This document shows, in pieces, positions 51,295 to 60,114 of a stretch of DNA of 64,000 nt. The first letter of the stretch is position 1. Each line of letters opens with the position of its first letter. The DNA lies in contig NZ_CP107917.1 in NCBI RefSeq assembly GCF_036014175.1, forward strand, positions 1,984,001 to 2,048,000. The letters run 5' to 3'. Made by a program: the position numbers and the translations under genes. Source of the DNA: Streptomyces sp. NBC_00443 (GTDB lineage: Bacteria; Actinomycetota; Actinomycetes; Streptomycetales; Streptomycetaceae). The notes beneath the pieces are model-generated. The model was not told the DNA's origin and searched no databases. It saw only the letters and a program-made list of their open reading frames with translations.

Positions 51295-52092
51295 ATGTTC
51301 TGGGTCCTTCTCCTGCTGCTCGCCTGGGCCGTCGCCGGCACGGCCTGCACGCGCCTGTGCCTGGCCGCCGTACACGCCGCGGCCTCGGACACGAAAGAGG
51401 CGACCGCGGGCCAGGGACACGATCTGACGCTGTACGAGGCCGCGTTCCTGTCCGGCGGCCCGCGGCGGGTCGCCGATCTGACCCTCGTCGCCATGGCGCG
51501 GCAGCAGCGCCTGCTGCTCGCACACACCGGCTGGGCGACGGTCGTCGATCCACGCGGCCGGGACGAGATGGAGCGCTCGGTGATAGGGGCCATCGGGCCG
51601 GAGGGCCAGTCCCGGATCGAGCCGGTGCGGGACGCCGCGGCCGCCGCCGACGCGGTCGGCAGCCTCGCCGACCGGCTGGTCAGCGCGGGCCTCGCCGTAC
51701 CCGACGGGGCGCGCAGCGGGATCACGGCCGCCATCCGGCAGGTGCAGCTCGCCGCGGCGGCCGTACTGGCGCTGGGCGCGGTGGCCCTGCTGGCGCCGGA
51801 CCGGTCGGACATGCCGGCCCACCTGATCGCGCTCTGGTTCGCGCTGCCCTTCGTGCTCACCCTGAGCTGCCTCACGATCGCCCGGATAGAGATCCACCCG
51901 TACGCGCAGTGGGCCTCGCCGGCCGGACAACGACTGCTGAGCGCCCTGGTCCGGCGTTCCCGGGGCGGTGACGACCGTACGTACCTCACTTCCGTCGCCC
52001 TGCGGGGCGTACGCGCGATCGGTGAGCCGGACCTGCGCGCGGCTTTCGCGCACCGCGAGCCGCACCACCACGCGTTCCACCGGCACGACTGA
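51295..52092 (+). CDS. TIGR04222-type membrane protein
   Basis: The 265-residue protein has an N-terminal helix (MFWVLLLLLAWAVAGTACTRL), a cytosolic or external stretch with TLYEAAFLSGGPRRVADLTLVAMARQ in two parts (near residue 42, the TIGR04222 hallmark), two more helices near 155-200, and a His-rich C-terminus (HREPHHHAFHRHD). As I recall, many relatives carry Gly/Cys-rich tails; this one has none, only histidines. Function unknown. It is the third gene of a same-strand set with DUF692 and DUF4142. Confidence 0.8.
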   Translation: MFWVLLLLLAWAVAGTACTRLCLAAVHAAASDTKEATAGQGHDLTLYEAAFLSGGPRRVADLTLVAMARQQRLLLAHTGWATVVDPRGRDEMERSVIGAIGPEGQSRIEPVRDAAAAADAVGSLADRLVSAGLAVPDGARSGITAAIRQVQLAAAAVLALGAVALLAPDRSDMPAHLIALWFALPFVLTLSCLTIARIEIHPYAQWASPAGQRLLSALVRRSRGGDDRTYLTSVALRGVRAIGEPDLRAAFAHREPHHHAFHRHD

Positions 52093-52228
52093 CAGCCGCG
52101 GCCGACACCCCGGGGCTCGGTGACGCATAGGGGGCATTGAGGCCGACACCGGCAGGGTGGTGCTTGCCTTCCTCAACAGACGAACGAAATATCCCTTTTG
52201 TTGCTGCCGTGCACCGAAGGGATACGCC

Positions 52229-53896
52229 ATGAGAGCTGCCGCCCTCTACTCGGTCGCCGGGGCTCTGCTCCTGACGACCCTCTCCGCCGCTCCGGCCGGC
52301 AGCACCGGGGCCGCCCCGGGCACGGCCGAGCAGCACGGCACGACGGTGGCCGCCGCGCGCGCCGAGGAGGCCGGCATCACCTTCGGCAACTGCGCCAAGG
52401 AGCAGGACCTGCCGGGCCAGATGCAGTGCGGCACGGTGTCCGTCCCGCTCGACTACGCCCGTCCCGACGGCAAGCAGATCAAGCTCGCCGTCAGCCGGGT
52501 GCGGGCCACGCACAAGGACCCGCACAACAGCAAGCGCCGGGTGCCGCGGCAGGGCGCCCTGGTCTACAACCCGGGCGGGCCGGGCGCCTCCGGGCTCCAC
52601 TTCCCGCTGATCGGCCTGCTGCCCAAGTGGAAGCGGCTGGCGGCGGCTTACGACCTGGTCGGCTACGCCCCGCGCGGGGTGTCGCCGTCGGCGCCGCTGT
52701 CCTGTCAGGACCCCAAGCAGTCCGTCAAGGGGCCGGTGCAGGCGCCGACGCACCCCTCGGAGTCGTACAAGAAGGAGCGCATCGCCCGGGCCAAGGCGTA
52801 CGCGCGTGGCTGCGCGCAGCGCACGGGCAGCGCGCTGCAGCACTACAACTCCCTCAACAACGCCCGTGACCTGGACGTCCTGCGGGCCGCGCTGGGCGAG
52901 CCGAAGCTGACGTTCATGGGGGCCTCGTACGGCACCTACTTCGGCGCGGTGTACGCGACGCTCTTCCCCTCGCACGTACGGCGGATGGTGTTCGACTCGG
53001 CGGTGAACCCGGACCCCGCGCAGATCTGGTACCGCAGCAACCTCGCCCAGTCGGCCGCGTTCGAGGAGCGGTGGGCGGACTTCCGGGAGTGGGTCGCCGA
53101 GCACGACGACCTGTACGGCCTCGGTGCCACGCCCGACGAGGTGCTGCGCAGCTACGAGAAGGTACGGGCGCGGCTGGCCGAGGAGCCGGCGGGCGGGAAG
53201 GTCGGCACGGGGCAGCTGCAGGAGGCGTTCCTGCAGGCCGGGTACTACGACGACTACTGGCCGTCGCGGGCGAAGGCGCTGTCGGCGTATGTGAAGGGCG
53301 ACCCGAAGCCGCTGGTCGAGCTGGCCGCGCCGGCGAAGGAGGCGGCGGCCGAGGACGAGAACTCGAGCGCGGTCTACACGGCCGTGGAGTGCAACGACGC
53401 GCCCTGGCCGACGGACTGGGCGGTCTGGGACCGGGACAACACGCGGCTCGCGCGCGTGGCGCCGTTCGAGACCTGGGACAACGCGTGGATGAACCTGCCG
53501 TGCGCCTACTGGCAGGCGCCCCGGCAGGAGCCGCTCGATGTGCGGACCGGTCGGGGTGAGTTGCCGCCGATCCTGATCCTGGCCGCCGAGCGGGACGCCG
53601 CCACGCCGTACGACGGGGCGCTGGAGATGCAGCGGCGGCTGTCGGGCTCGGTGCTGGTGACCGAGCGGGACGCCGGCACGCACGGCATCGCGTACGGCCC
53701 GAACGCCTGCGTCAACGGTCACGTCGACGCCTACCTGCTGGAGGGCCGCCTCCCGGCCCGGCGCGCGGCGTGCGAGGGGCACCCCGAGCCCAAGCCGGAG
53801 CGCCCGGGCGAGAGCAAGGCGAAGAAGCTGAGCCGGCACACCGCGGCGAAGCCGGGCGGCCGGCCTCAGCAGGCCACCGCCCGGCTCCCGCACTGA
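52229..53896 (+). CDS. Secreted tripeptidyl aminopeptidase (SlpD/TAP type)
   Basis: The 555-residue protein has a Sec signal peptide (LYSVAGALLLTTLSAAPAG) and the hydrolase core: LVYNPGGPGASG (near residue 112), GASYGTYFG (nucleophile Ser, near 231), ILAAERDAATPY (Asp, near 453) and AGTHGIAYG (His, near 484). The TAP-like C-terminal domain with a Cys pair follows. It is a paralogue of the 18397 gene. The ATG at 52229 with CGAAGGG upstream is chosen, since the frame extends upstream into non-signal sequence. Confidence 0.92.
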   Translation: MRAAALYSVAGALLLTTLSAAPAGSTGAAPGTAEQHGTTVAAARAEEAGITFGNCAKEQDLPGQMQCGTVSVPLDYARPDGKQIKLAVSRVRATHKDPHNSKRRVPRQGALVYNPGGPGASGLHFPLIGLLPKWKRLAAAYDLVGYAPRGVSPSAPLSCQDPKQSVKGPVQAPTHPSESYKKERIARAKAYARGCAQRTGSALQHYNSLNNARDLDVLRAALGEPKLTFMGASYGTYFGAVYATLFPSHVRRMVFDSAVNPDPAQIWYRSNLAQSAAFEERWADFREWVAEHDDLYGLGATPDEVLRSYEKVRARLAEEPAGGKVGTGQLQEAFLQAGYYDDYWPSRAKALSAYVKGDPKPLVELAAPAKEAAAEDENSSAVYTAVECNDAPWPTDWAVWDRDNTRLARVAPFETWDNAWMNLPCAYWQAPRQEPLDVRTGRGELPPILILAAERDAATPYDGALEMQRRLSGSVLVTERDAGTHGIAYGPNACVNGHVDAYLLEGRLPARRAACEGHPEPKPERPGESKAKKLSRHTAAKPGGRPQQATARLPH

Positions 53897-54628
53897 TCAG
53901 GCGAGCCCGGCCACCAGCTCGGCCACGCTCTTGCGGCGGCCCGTGTAGAAGGGCACCTCTTCGCGGACGTGCATGCGGGCCTCCGACGCGCGCAGGTGAC
54001 GCATGAGGTCGACGATGCGGTACAGCTCGTCGGCCTCGAAGGCCAGGAGCCACTCGTAGTCGCCCAGCGAGAACGAGGCGACGGTGTTGGCGCGCACGTC
54101 CGGGTAGCCGCGGGCCATCTTGCCGTGGTCGGCGAGCATGCGGCGGCGGTCCTCGTCGGGCAGCAGGTACCAGTCGTAGGAGCGCACGAAGGGGTAGACG
54201 CTGACGTAGTCACGGGGCGTCTCGTCGGCGAGGAACGCCGGGATGTGCGAGCGGTTGAACTCGGCGGGGCGGTGCAGCGCCATGTTCGACCAGACCGGCT
54301 CCAGGGCGCGGCCCAGCCTGGTGCGGCGGAAGAGGTTGTACGCCTCCTGCAGCTGGTCGCTGGTCTCCGCGTGCCACCAGATCATGACGTCGGCGTCGGC
54401 ACGCAGCCCGGAGACGTCGTAGGTGCCGCGGATCGTCACGTCCTTGGCGGCGAGCTGGTCGAACAGCTCCTGGACCTCGTCGGCGTAGCCCGCGCGGTCC
54501 TCGGGGAGCACGTCCTTCAGCTTGAAGACGGACCAGAGGGTGTAGCGGATGACCTCGTTGAGGTCCTTGGCCAGCTTGCCCTTGTTCGGGATCCTGCCGG
54601 GCTCGGTGGTGGAGGCGTCGTCACTCAT
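53897..54628 (-). CDS. hemQ: Coproheme decarboxylase HemQ (chlorite-dismutase family)
   Basis: HemQ converts iron-coproporphyrin III to haem b, the last step of the coproporphyrin-dependent pathway. The 243-residue protein has [12 protein letters not shown] (near residue 26), [16 protein letters not shown] (catalytic tyrosine region, near 136) and [20 protein letters not shown] (proximal histidine region, near 207). It lacks a signal peptide. It starts 5 bp after the hemY stop on the same strand, consistent with an operon, and ends exactly abutting the convergent peptidase gene. Confidence 0.93.
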   Translation of the reverse strand: MSDDASTTEPGRIPNKGKLAKDLNEVIRYTLWSVFKLKDVLPEDRAGYADEVQELFDQLAAKDVTIRGTYDVSGLRADADVMIWWHAETSDQLQEAYNLFRRTRLGRALEPVWSNMALHRPAEFNRSHIPAFLADETPRDYVSVYPFVRSYDWYLLPDEDRRRMLADHGKMARGYPDVRANTVASFSLGDYEWLLAFEADELYRIVDLMRHLRASEARMHVREEVPFYTGRRKSVAELVAGLA

Positions 54629-54633
54629 GTCCC

Positions 54634-56094
54634 TTATTCTCCCGCTCCGCCGTGCAGACTCTGCACCGGGTTGGCGGTGAGCTCCTCCACACCGCTCAGG
54701 TCGCCCTCGAGCTGGTCCACAGCGGCGTACGCGCTCGCGATGCACGCGGGGATGCCCACGCCGTCGTACTGCGCGCCGCACACCGCCAGGCCCGGCACCT
54801 TGGCGACGTGCTCGCGGACGCGGGCCACGCGCGCGTGGTGGCCGACCGGGTACTGGGGCAGGCCGTCGGTCCAGCGGGTGACGCGGGTTTCCAGGGGCGT
54901 AGCGTCGAGGCCGGTCGCGGCCCGGAGGTCCCGGCGGGAGACGTCGACGAGGTGGTCGTCGTCGCGCTGCAGGATCTCCGTCTCGCCATAGCGGCCCACG
55001 GACGTACGCAGCACGACCACGTCCGGGTTCTCGTCGGCGATCCAGCCCCACTTCTGGGAGGCGAACGTCGACGCCTTGATGGTGCGCCCGTCGACCGGGG
55101 GCACGAGGAAGCCGCTGCCCGTCGGCAGGTCGGTGTCGGCGCGGCGGTAGGCGAGGCTGACCAGGGCCATGGAGGCGTACTCGATGCCGTCAAGCTCGGC
55201 GGCGGCCTCGGGGGCCTCGGCGCGCAGGAGGCCGGCGGCGGCCGGCGCGGGCAGGGCGACGACGACCGCGTCGGCGTGCAGCACCCGGCCACCGGCGACG
55301 ACACGCCACCCTTCGGCCGCCTCGCGGCGCAGCTCCGTCACCGGCGCCCCGGTCACGATGTCGCCGCCCCGCGCGCGCACCGACTCCGCGACGGCGAGCG
55401 GGAGTCGGCCCACGCCGCCCTCGATGCCCATGAACACCGGCCCGGTCTGCTGGTTCGCGGCGGCCTTGGCCTGGATCTCGCGGACGGCCTCGGTGAGGGA
55501 GTCGTGCGTCTTCGCCGCCTGGTAGAGCTGCGGGACCGCCGAGCGCATCGAGATGCGGTACGCGTCGCCCGCGTACACGCCGCCCAGCAGGGGCTCGACC
55601 AGGCGGTCGACGACCTCGCGGCCGAGGCGTGCCGCCACGTACTCGCCGACTGCCACGTCGTCCCCGACCTCGGTGCGGGGCAGGTCGGCGTCGCGCTCGA
55701 TGCGGGCCAGGCCCTCGTCGGACAGGACGCCGGTCAGGGCGGCGGCGGTGCCGGGGACGCCCATCACGTGTCCCTTGGGCATCGGGCGCAGGGCGCCGCG
55801 GGTCCAGATCGAGGCCGTCGCGGTGGCGGGCGGCTGGAGGCGGTCGTCGAGGCCCACCTCGCGGGCGAGGGCGACGGCCTCCGGGCGGCGGGCCAGCCTC
55901 GACTCGGCGCCGAAGTCCACGCGCGCTCCCGCGATCTCGCCGGGCAGCAGCTTGCCGCCGACCCGGTCGGACGCCTCCAGGACAGTCACGCGTCTGCCGC
56001 CGGCCAGCAGCCGGTGGGCGGCCGCCAGACCGGCGATCCCGCCGCCGATGACGACGACCTGGCCCGCACCCGTACGAGTCTCCACTTCGCGCAT
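54634..56094 (-). CDS. hemY: Coproporphyrinogen III oxidase (HemY/CgoX, FAD-dependent)
   Basis: The 486-residue flavoenzyme oxidises coproporphyrinogen III to coproporphyrin III in Gram-positive bacteria and is often called protoporphyrinogen oxidase. It has [17 protein letters not shown] (FAD loop, near residue 12), VGGKLLPGE (near 46), [13 protein letters not shown] (near 170), and [21 protein letters not shown] at the C-terminus. HemQ lies directly downstream and hemE 4 kb away. The GTG/ATG start at 56094 has no better upstream choice. Confidence 0.93.
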   Translation of the reverse strand: MREVETRTGAGQVVVIGGGIAGLAAAHRLLAGGRRVTVLEASDRVGGKLLPGEIAGARVDFGAESRLARRPEAVALAREVGLDDRLQPPATATASIWTRGALRPMPKGHVMGVPGTAAALTGVLSDEGLARIERDADLPRTEVGDDVAVGEYVAARLGREVVDRLVEPLLGGVYAGDAYRISMRSAVPQLYQAAKTHDSLTEAVREIQAKAAANQQTGPVFMGIEGGVGRLPLAVAESVRARGGDIVTGAPVTELRREAAEGWRVVAGGRVLHADAVVVALPAPAAAGLLRAEAPEAAAELDGIEYASMALVSLAYRRADTDLPTGSGFLVPPVDGRTIKASTFASQKWGWIADENPDVVVLRTSVGRYGETEILQRDDDHLVDVSRRDLRAATGLDATPLETRVTRWTDGLPQYPVGHHARVARVREHVAKVPGLAVCGAQYDGVGIPACIASAYAAVDQLEGDLSGVEELTANPVQSLHGGAGE

Positions 56095-56255
56095 GTCCCC
56101 AGCCTCTCAGACCCCACTGACAGCCCGTTCGCGCCCCGGTGTCCCGTACGAGTCCCGACCGTGACCGCATCGGGACCGTTTCCCGCCAACGTTCGGCCGG
56201 ACCCCTGCGTCGAAGGAGCGTCAGTCGCCACGACAACCTTCGGGGGTACGCCCAC

Positions 56256-57296
56256 ATGCGCGCACGACGATCCGCACGATCCGCACCACCCGTACGACCG
56301 GTTCAGGTCCTGAGCGGCCTCCTGCTGGCCGCCGCCCTTGCACTGACCGGATGCAGCGGCACCGACGACGCGGGGGTCGACAGCAGCGCCGCCGGAGGCG
56401 GGGCCGCCAAGGAGGAAGTCCAGGCGAGTGCGGGCGCGGGCGCCCCGGGCAGCGGCCCGGGCGCGGAAAGTGGCTCCGACGCGGACCGGGCGACCGCGCC
56501 GCCCAAGGCCACGGCGAGCCACATCATCCGGACGGCCTCGCTGACCGTGCAGGTCAAGGACGTACCGAAGGCCCTCGACGAGGCCCGCACCACCATCGAG
56601 AACGCGGGAGGCTACGTCGGCAACGAGACGACCACCAGCGACGGGAAGGGCCACGAGCGCACCCGCGTCGTCCTGCGCGTGCCCGTCGACAAGTACGCCG
56701 AGGTCCTCGCCGATCTGGAGGGCGCCGGCAAACTGATCGAACGCAGCGCCAAGGCGCAGGACGTCACCGACCAGGTCGTGGACGTGGAGAGCCGCATCAC
56801 GTCGCAGCGGGCCAGCGTGGCCCGCATCCGCGAGCTGATGGACCGGGCGACCCAGCTCAGCGACGTGGTCACGCTGGAGGGCGAGCTGAGCTCCCGCCAG
56901 GCCGACCTTGAGGCGCTGCTGGCCCAGCAGGCGTCCCTGAAGGACCGCACCGGCCTGGCCACGATCACCCTCTCCCTGTCGGAGACGCCGGTGAAGAAGG
57001 CAGCCCCGAAGGACGAGGACCCCGGCTTCCTGGACGCGCTCGCGGGCGGCTGGGGCGCGTTCGTGACGATGCTGCGCTGGCTTGCTGTGGCGCTGGGCGC
57101 CGTGCTGCCGTTCGCGGCGGTGGCGGCACTGATCGTGTGGCTGTGGCTGAAGGTCCTGCGGCCCCGGATGCCCCGCAGCCCGGCGACCGCGCCCGAGACG
57201 ACCGCCCTGGGTCCGCTGCCGACGGCCCGCCCGGCACCGGGGCGCACGCGCGCGGGGGACGAGCGTGGCGCCGAACAGGGCGGCGAGCGGGACTGA
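56256..57296 (+). CDS. DUF4349 lipoprotein
   Basis: The 346-residue protein has a lipobox (ALALTGCSG, Cys near residue 32), an Ala/Gly linker, a DUF4349 domain (IIRTASLTVQVKDVPKAL near 85; VVLRVPVDKYAEVLADLE near 130), a long coiled coil (DVESRITSQRASVARIRELM; QADLEALLAQQASLKDR), and a C-terminal membrane helix (ALGAVLPFAAVAALIVWLWL near 285). Such proteins are thought to be cell-envelope factors, with no known reaction. The ATG at 56256 is preferred over the upstream frame extension because it starts the signal. Confidence 0.87.
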   Translation: MRARRSARSAPPVRPVQVLSGLLLAAALALTGCSGTDDAGVDSSAAGGGAAKEEVQASAGAGAPGSGPGAESGSDADRATAPPKATASHIIRTASLTVQVKDVPKALDEARTTIENAGGYVGNETTTSDGKGHERTRVVLRVPVDKYAEVLADLEGAGKLIERSAKAQDVTDQVVDVESRITSQRASVARIRELMDRATQLSDVVTLEGELSSRQADLEALLAQQASLKDRTGLATITLSLSETPVKKAAPKDEDPGFLDALAGGWGAFVTMLRWLAVALGAVLPFAAVAALIVWLWLKVLRPRMPRSPATAPETTALGPLPTARPAPGRTRAGDERGAEQGGERD

Positions 57297-57323
57297 AATG
57301 CCCGGCCCTCGTAGCGTGTTCGC

Positions 57324-58733
57324 ATGAACATGAGCGCTGCGAGTGGTGGGTCGGAAACGCGAGAACGACTGGTCGTCATCGGAGGCGACGCCGCGGGGGT
57401 GTCCGCGGCGTCGCAGGCGCGGCGGCTGAAGAGCGCCGAGGAGCTGGAGATCGTGGCGTTCGAACGCGGCCACTTCACCTCCTTCTCGGCCTGTGGCATC
57501 CCGTACTGGGTGGGCGGCGACGTCCCGGAGCGCGACCAGTTGATCGCCCGTACGGCCGAGGAGCACCGTGCGCGGGACATCGACCTGCGCATGCGGACGG
57601 AGGTCACGGAGATCGACGTGGCCGGCGGCCGGGTACGCGCGCGTGACGTCGACTCCGGCGCGGAGTACTGGACGTCGTACGACGAACTCGTGATCGCGAC
57701 CGGCGCCCGACCGATCCGCCCCGACATGCCGGGGGCCGACGCTCCCGGTGTCCACGGCGTGCAGACCCTCGACGACGGCCAGGCCCTGATCGACACGCTG
57801 GAACGCACGCGCGGCCGGCGCGCGGTGGTCGTCGGCGCCGGTTACATCGGCGTCGAGATGGCCGAGGCGCTCATCAACCGCGGCTACGAGGTCACGGTCG
57901 TCAACCGGGGCAGCGAGCCCATGTCCACCCTCGATGCGGACATGGGCCGTCTGGTGCACGAGGCCATGGAGGGCCTGGGCATCACCATGGTCAACGACAC
58001 CGAGGTCACCAAGATCCTCACTGGCGAGGACGGCCGGGTCCGGGCGGTGGCCACACAGGACGCCGAATACCCGGCGGACGTCGTCGTCCTAGGCATCGGC
58101 GTCCGCCCCGAGACGGGGCTCGTGCGAGCCGCCGGCCTCCCCCTCGGCGACCACGGCGGCCTCCTGACCGACCTCGCCATGCGCGTACGCGGCCACGAGA
58201 ACATCTGGGCGGGCGGCGACTGCGTGGAGGTCCTCGACCTGGTCTCCGGCCAGGAACGCCACATCGCCCTCGGCACCCACGCCAACAAGCACGGCCAGGT
58301 CATCGGCACGAACGCCGCCGGCGGCTACGCCACCTTCCCCGGAGTGGTCGGCACGGCCGTCAGCAAGGTCTGCGACCTGGAGATCGCCCGCACGGGCCTG
58401 CGCGAGAAGGACGCGCGCAGGGCGGGCCTGCAGTACGTCACGGCCACGATCGAATCGACGAGCCGCGCGGGCTACTACCCGGACTCCTCACTGATGACGG
58501 TCAAGATGCTCGCCGAACGCCGCACGGGCCGCCTCCTGGGCGTCCAGATCGTCGGCCGCGAGGGCGCGGGCAAACGGGTCGACATCGCGGCGGTCGCCCT
58601 GACGGCCGGCATGACGGTGGAACAGATGGTGTCCCTGGACCTGGGATACGCGCCCCCTTTCTCGCCGGTGTGGGACCCGGTCCTGGTGGCAGCCCGCAAG
58701 GCATCGAAAGCAGTGAATGCCGCAACTTCATAG
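57324..58733 (+). CDS. CoA-disulfide-reductase-like FAD oxidoreductase
   Basis: The 469-residue flavoprotein has LVVIGGDAAGVSAASQARR (FAD, near residue 17), the redox-active single cysteine in FSACGIPYWVGG (near 54), AVVVGAGYIGVEMAEAL (NAD(P)H, near 168), IWAGGDCVEV (near 294) and a C-terminal dimerisation domain with YAPPFSPVWDPVL. This is the Cdr/Npx/NADH-oxidase family. It may recycle a low-molecular-weight disulfide; streptomycetes use mycothiol, so the substrate is open. The ATG at 57324 follows TAGCGT by 6 bases and looks leaderless. Confidence 0.88.
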   Translation: MNMSAASGGSETRERLVVIGGDAAGVSAASQARRLKSAEELEIVAFERGHFTSFSACGIPYWVGGDVPERDQLIARTAEEHRARDIDLRMRTEVTEIDVAGGRVRARDVDSGAEYWTSYDELVIATGARPIRPDMPGADAPGVHGVQTLDDGQALIDTLERTRGRRAVVVGAGYIGVEMAEALINRGYEVTVVNRGSEPMSTLDADMGRLVHEAMEGLGITMVNDTEVTKILTGEDGRVRAVATQDAEYPADVVVLGIGVRPETGLVRAAGLPLGDHGGLLTDLAMRVRGHENIWAGGDCVEVLDLVSGQERHIALGTHANKHGQVIGTNAAGGYATFPGVVGTAVSKVCDLEIARTGLREKDARRAGLQYVTATIESTSRAGYYPDSSLMTVKMLAERRTGRLLGVQIVGREGAGKRVDIAAVALTAGMTVEQMVSLDLGYAPPFSPVWDPVLVAARKASKAVNAATS

Positions 58734-58749
58734 GCGCCGGCGCGGGCAA

Positions 58750-58808
58750 CCCCCTAAGGGGCGCGGGGAACTGCGCGACCAGCCACGACGATTCGGCAGC
58801 CGCCGAAC
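58750..58808. repeat. Streptomyces intergenic repeat element
   Basis: The stretch with cccctaaggggcgcgggga, ctgcgcgaccagccacgacg and a second small hairpin (ttcgg/ccgaa, near 58792-58806) resembles a short GC-rich element found many times between genes of Streptomyces genomes. It contains two stem-loops and lies between two convergent genes, so it may act as a terminator. Confidence 0.6.
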
Positions 58809-58828
58809 CACCCCCGCTCCCAAGGCGC

Positions 58829-59161
58829 TTACGCGCTGCCGTTGATCCTCTCGATCGCCTGGCGAGCCTGCTCAGCCGGCGGCCGAGAAGGCAACGAAGA
58901 AACAGACGCACTCACACTGGGCGGCATCGCGGCAGCGGGCTGCTCCCCCGCCGGCTTCGCATGCGCAGCCCCCGGCCGAACCGACCGCAACCGATGGCTG
59001 ACGGCCTCGTCCAGCGTCACCGGCCGCTGCATCTGCGAAGCAAGCCGTCCCGCCTCCTGCCCCAGCCGAGCCACGTCTTCCCACGGCAGCCGCACCACCA
59101 CCGCGATCTCGGCCTCGCCGTCGGGCAACGCGTGAATCGGAGGAGTAACTCGGTCGTTCAT
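58829..59161 (-). CDS. Conserved small hypothetical protein
   Basis: The 110-residue cytosolic protein has an ordered N-terminal half (PDGEAEIAVVVRLPWEDVARL, then SQMQRPVTLDEAVSHRLRSV) and a Pro/Ala/Ser-rich second half ending in PAEQARQAIERINGS. Codon use is typical of real genes here. It is convergent with the CoA-disulfide-reductase-like gene and divergent from the rhomboid gene. No function is evident. Confidence 0.72.
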   Translation of the reverse strand: MNDRVTPPIHALPDGEAEIAVVVRLPWEDVARLGQEAGRLASQMQRPVTLDEAVSHRLRSVRPGAAHAKPAGEQPAAAMPPSVSASVSSLPSRPPAEQARQAIERINGSA

Positions 59162-59286
59162 CGCCTGTTCCTCACGTAGACCCCGCGACCCGCCTTCCCC
59201 GTGCCGCGGGCGGTTGCCGAGTCATACGCGCGCGGCGACGCGCCCGTTCACCGGTTCACGGCACACATCCGGGGCAGATACACCTC

Positions 59287-60108
59287 GTGGTCATCCCCGT
59301 CCATGACGTGAACCCGGTGCGCCGCACCCCCTGGGTGACATACGCACTGATCGCCGCGAACGTCCTCGTCTTCCTGTCCACGCCCGGCACAGCCGGCGCC
59401 GTGGCCGGCGAGAGCAGCCTGTCCCAGCTGTGCCATCTGCACGCTTTCCTGGACCAGTACGCCGCGGTCCCGAGGGAGTTGATCCACGGTCAGCTGCCGG
59501 GAGTGGTGCCGACCGGCGAGGTCGCCGTCGGCCCGCGGGGCCCGGGCTGTGTGATCGGCCCGCCCGGCTACGACAAGTCCCCGGCACTGTCGGTCTTCAC
59601 GGCGATGTTCCTGCACGGCGGCTGGCTGCACCTGCTGGGCAACATGCTGTTCCTGCTGATCTTCGGCAACAACATCGAGGACCGCATGGGCCACGTGCGG
59701 TACTTGCTCTTCTACGTCGTCTGCGGATACGCGGCGTCGTACGGCTTCGCCCTCCTCAACGACGACTCCGCCGAACCGCTGATCGGCGCCTCCGGGGCCA
59801 TCGCGGGCGTGCTGGGCGCCTACCTGGTGCTGTATCCGAAAGCCAGAGTGTGGGTCCTCGTGCCGTTCCTGATCTTCCTGCCGCTACGGCTGCCCGCCTG
59901 GCTGGTGCTCGGGTTCTGGTTCGCGCTGCAGGCGGTGTACTCCAACGGCGAGGGTGTCTCCGACGCGGGAACCGTGGCCTATGCGGCGCACATCGTCGGA
60001 TTCCTGGCCGGCATGGCGCTCGCCTGGCCGCTCAAGCCGGGAACACCACCGCCACCGGAGCCGCGCGGCCTGCTGTTCGGCAGGAGAGCGCGGCCCCACA
60101 CGTGGTGA
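59287..60108 (+). CDS. Rhomboid-family intramembrane serine protease
   Basis: The 273-residue protein has six or seven membrane helices and the catalytic dyad: Ser in GASGAIAG (near residue 180) and His in AAHIVGF (near 237), plus the HGGWLHLLGNMLFL motif (near 112) that orients the oxyanion. A loop of ~60 residues between helices 1 and 2 holds a Cys pair. It cleaves transmembrane substrates; targets are unknown. The GTG at 59287 is used; there is no clear ribosome-binding site. Confidence 0.92.
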   Translation: MVIPVHDVNPVRRTPWVTYALIAANVLVFLSTPGTAGAVAGESSLSQLCHLHAFLDQYAAVPRELIHGQLPGVVPTGEVAVGPRGPGCVIGPPGYDKSPALSVFTAMFLHGGWLHLLGNMLFLLIFGNNIEDRMGHVRYLLFYVVCGYAASYGFALLNDDSAEPLIGASGAIAGVLGAYLVLYPKARVWVLVPFLIFLPLRLPAWLVLGFWFALQAVYSNGEGVSDAGTVAYAAHIVGFLAGMALAWPLKPGTPPPPEPRGLLFGRRARPHTW

Positions 60109-60114
60109 GCGCCG

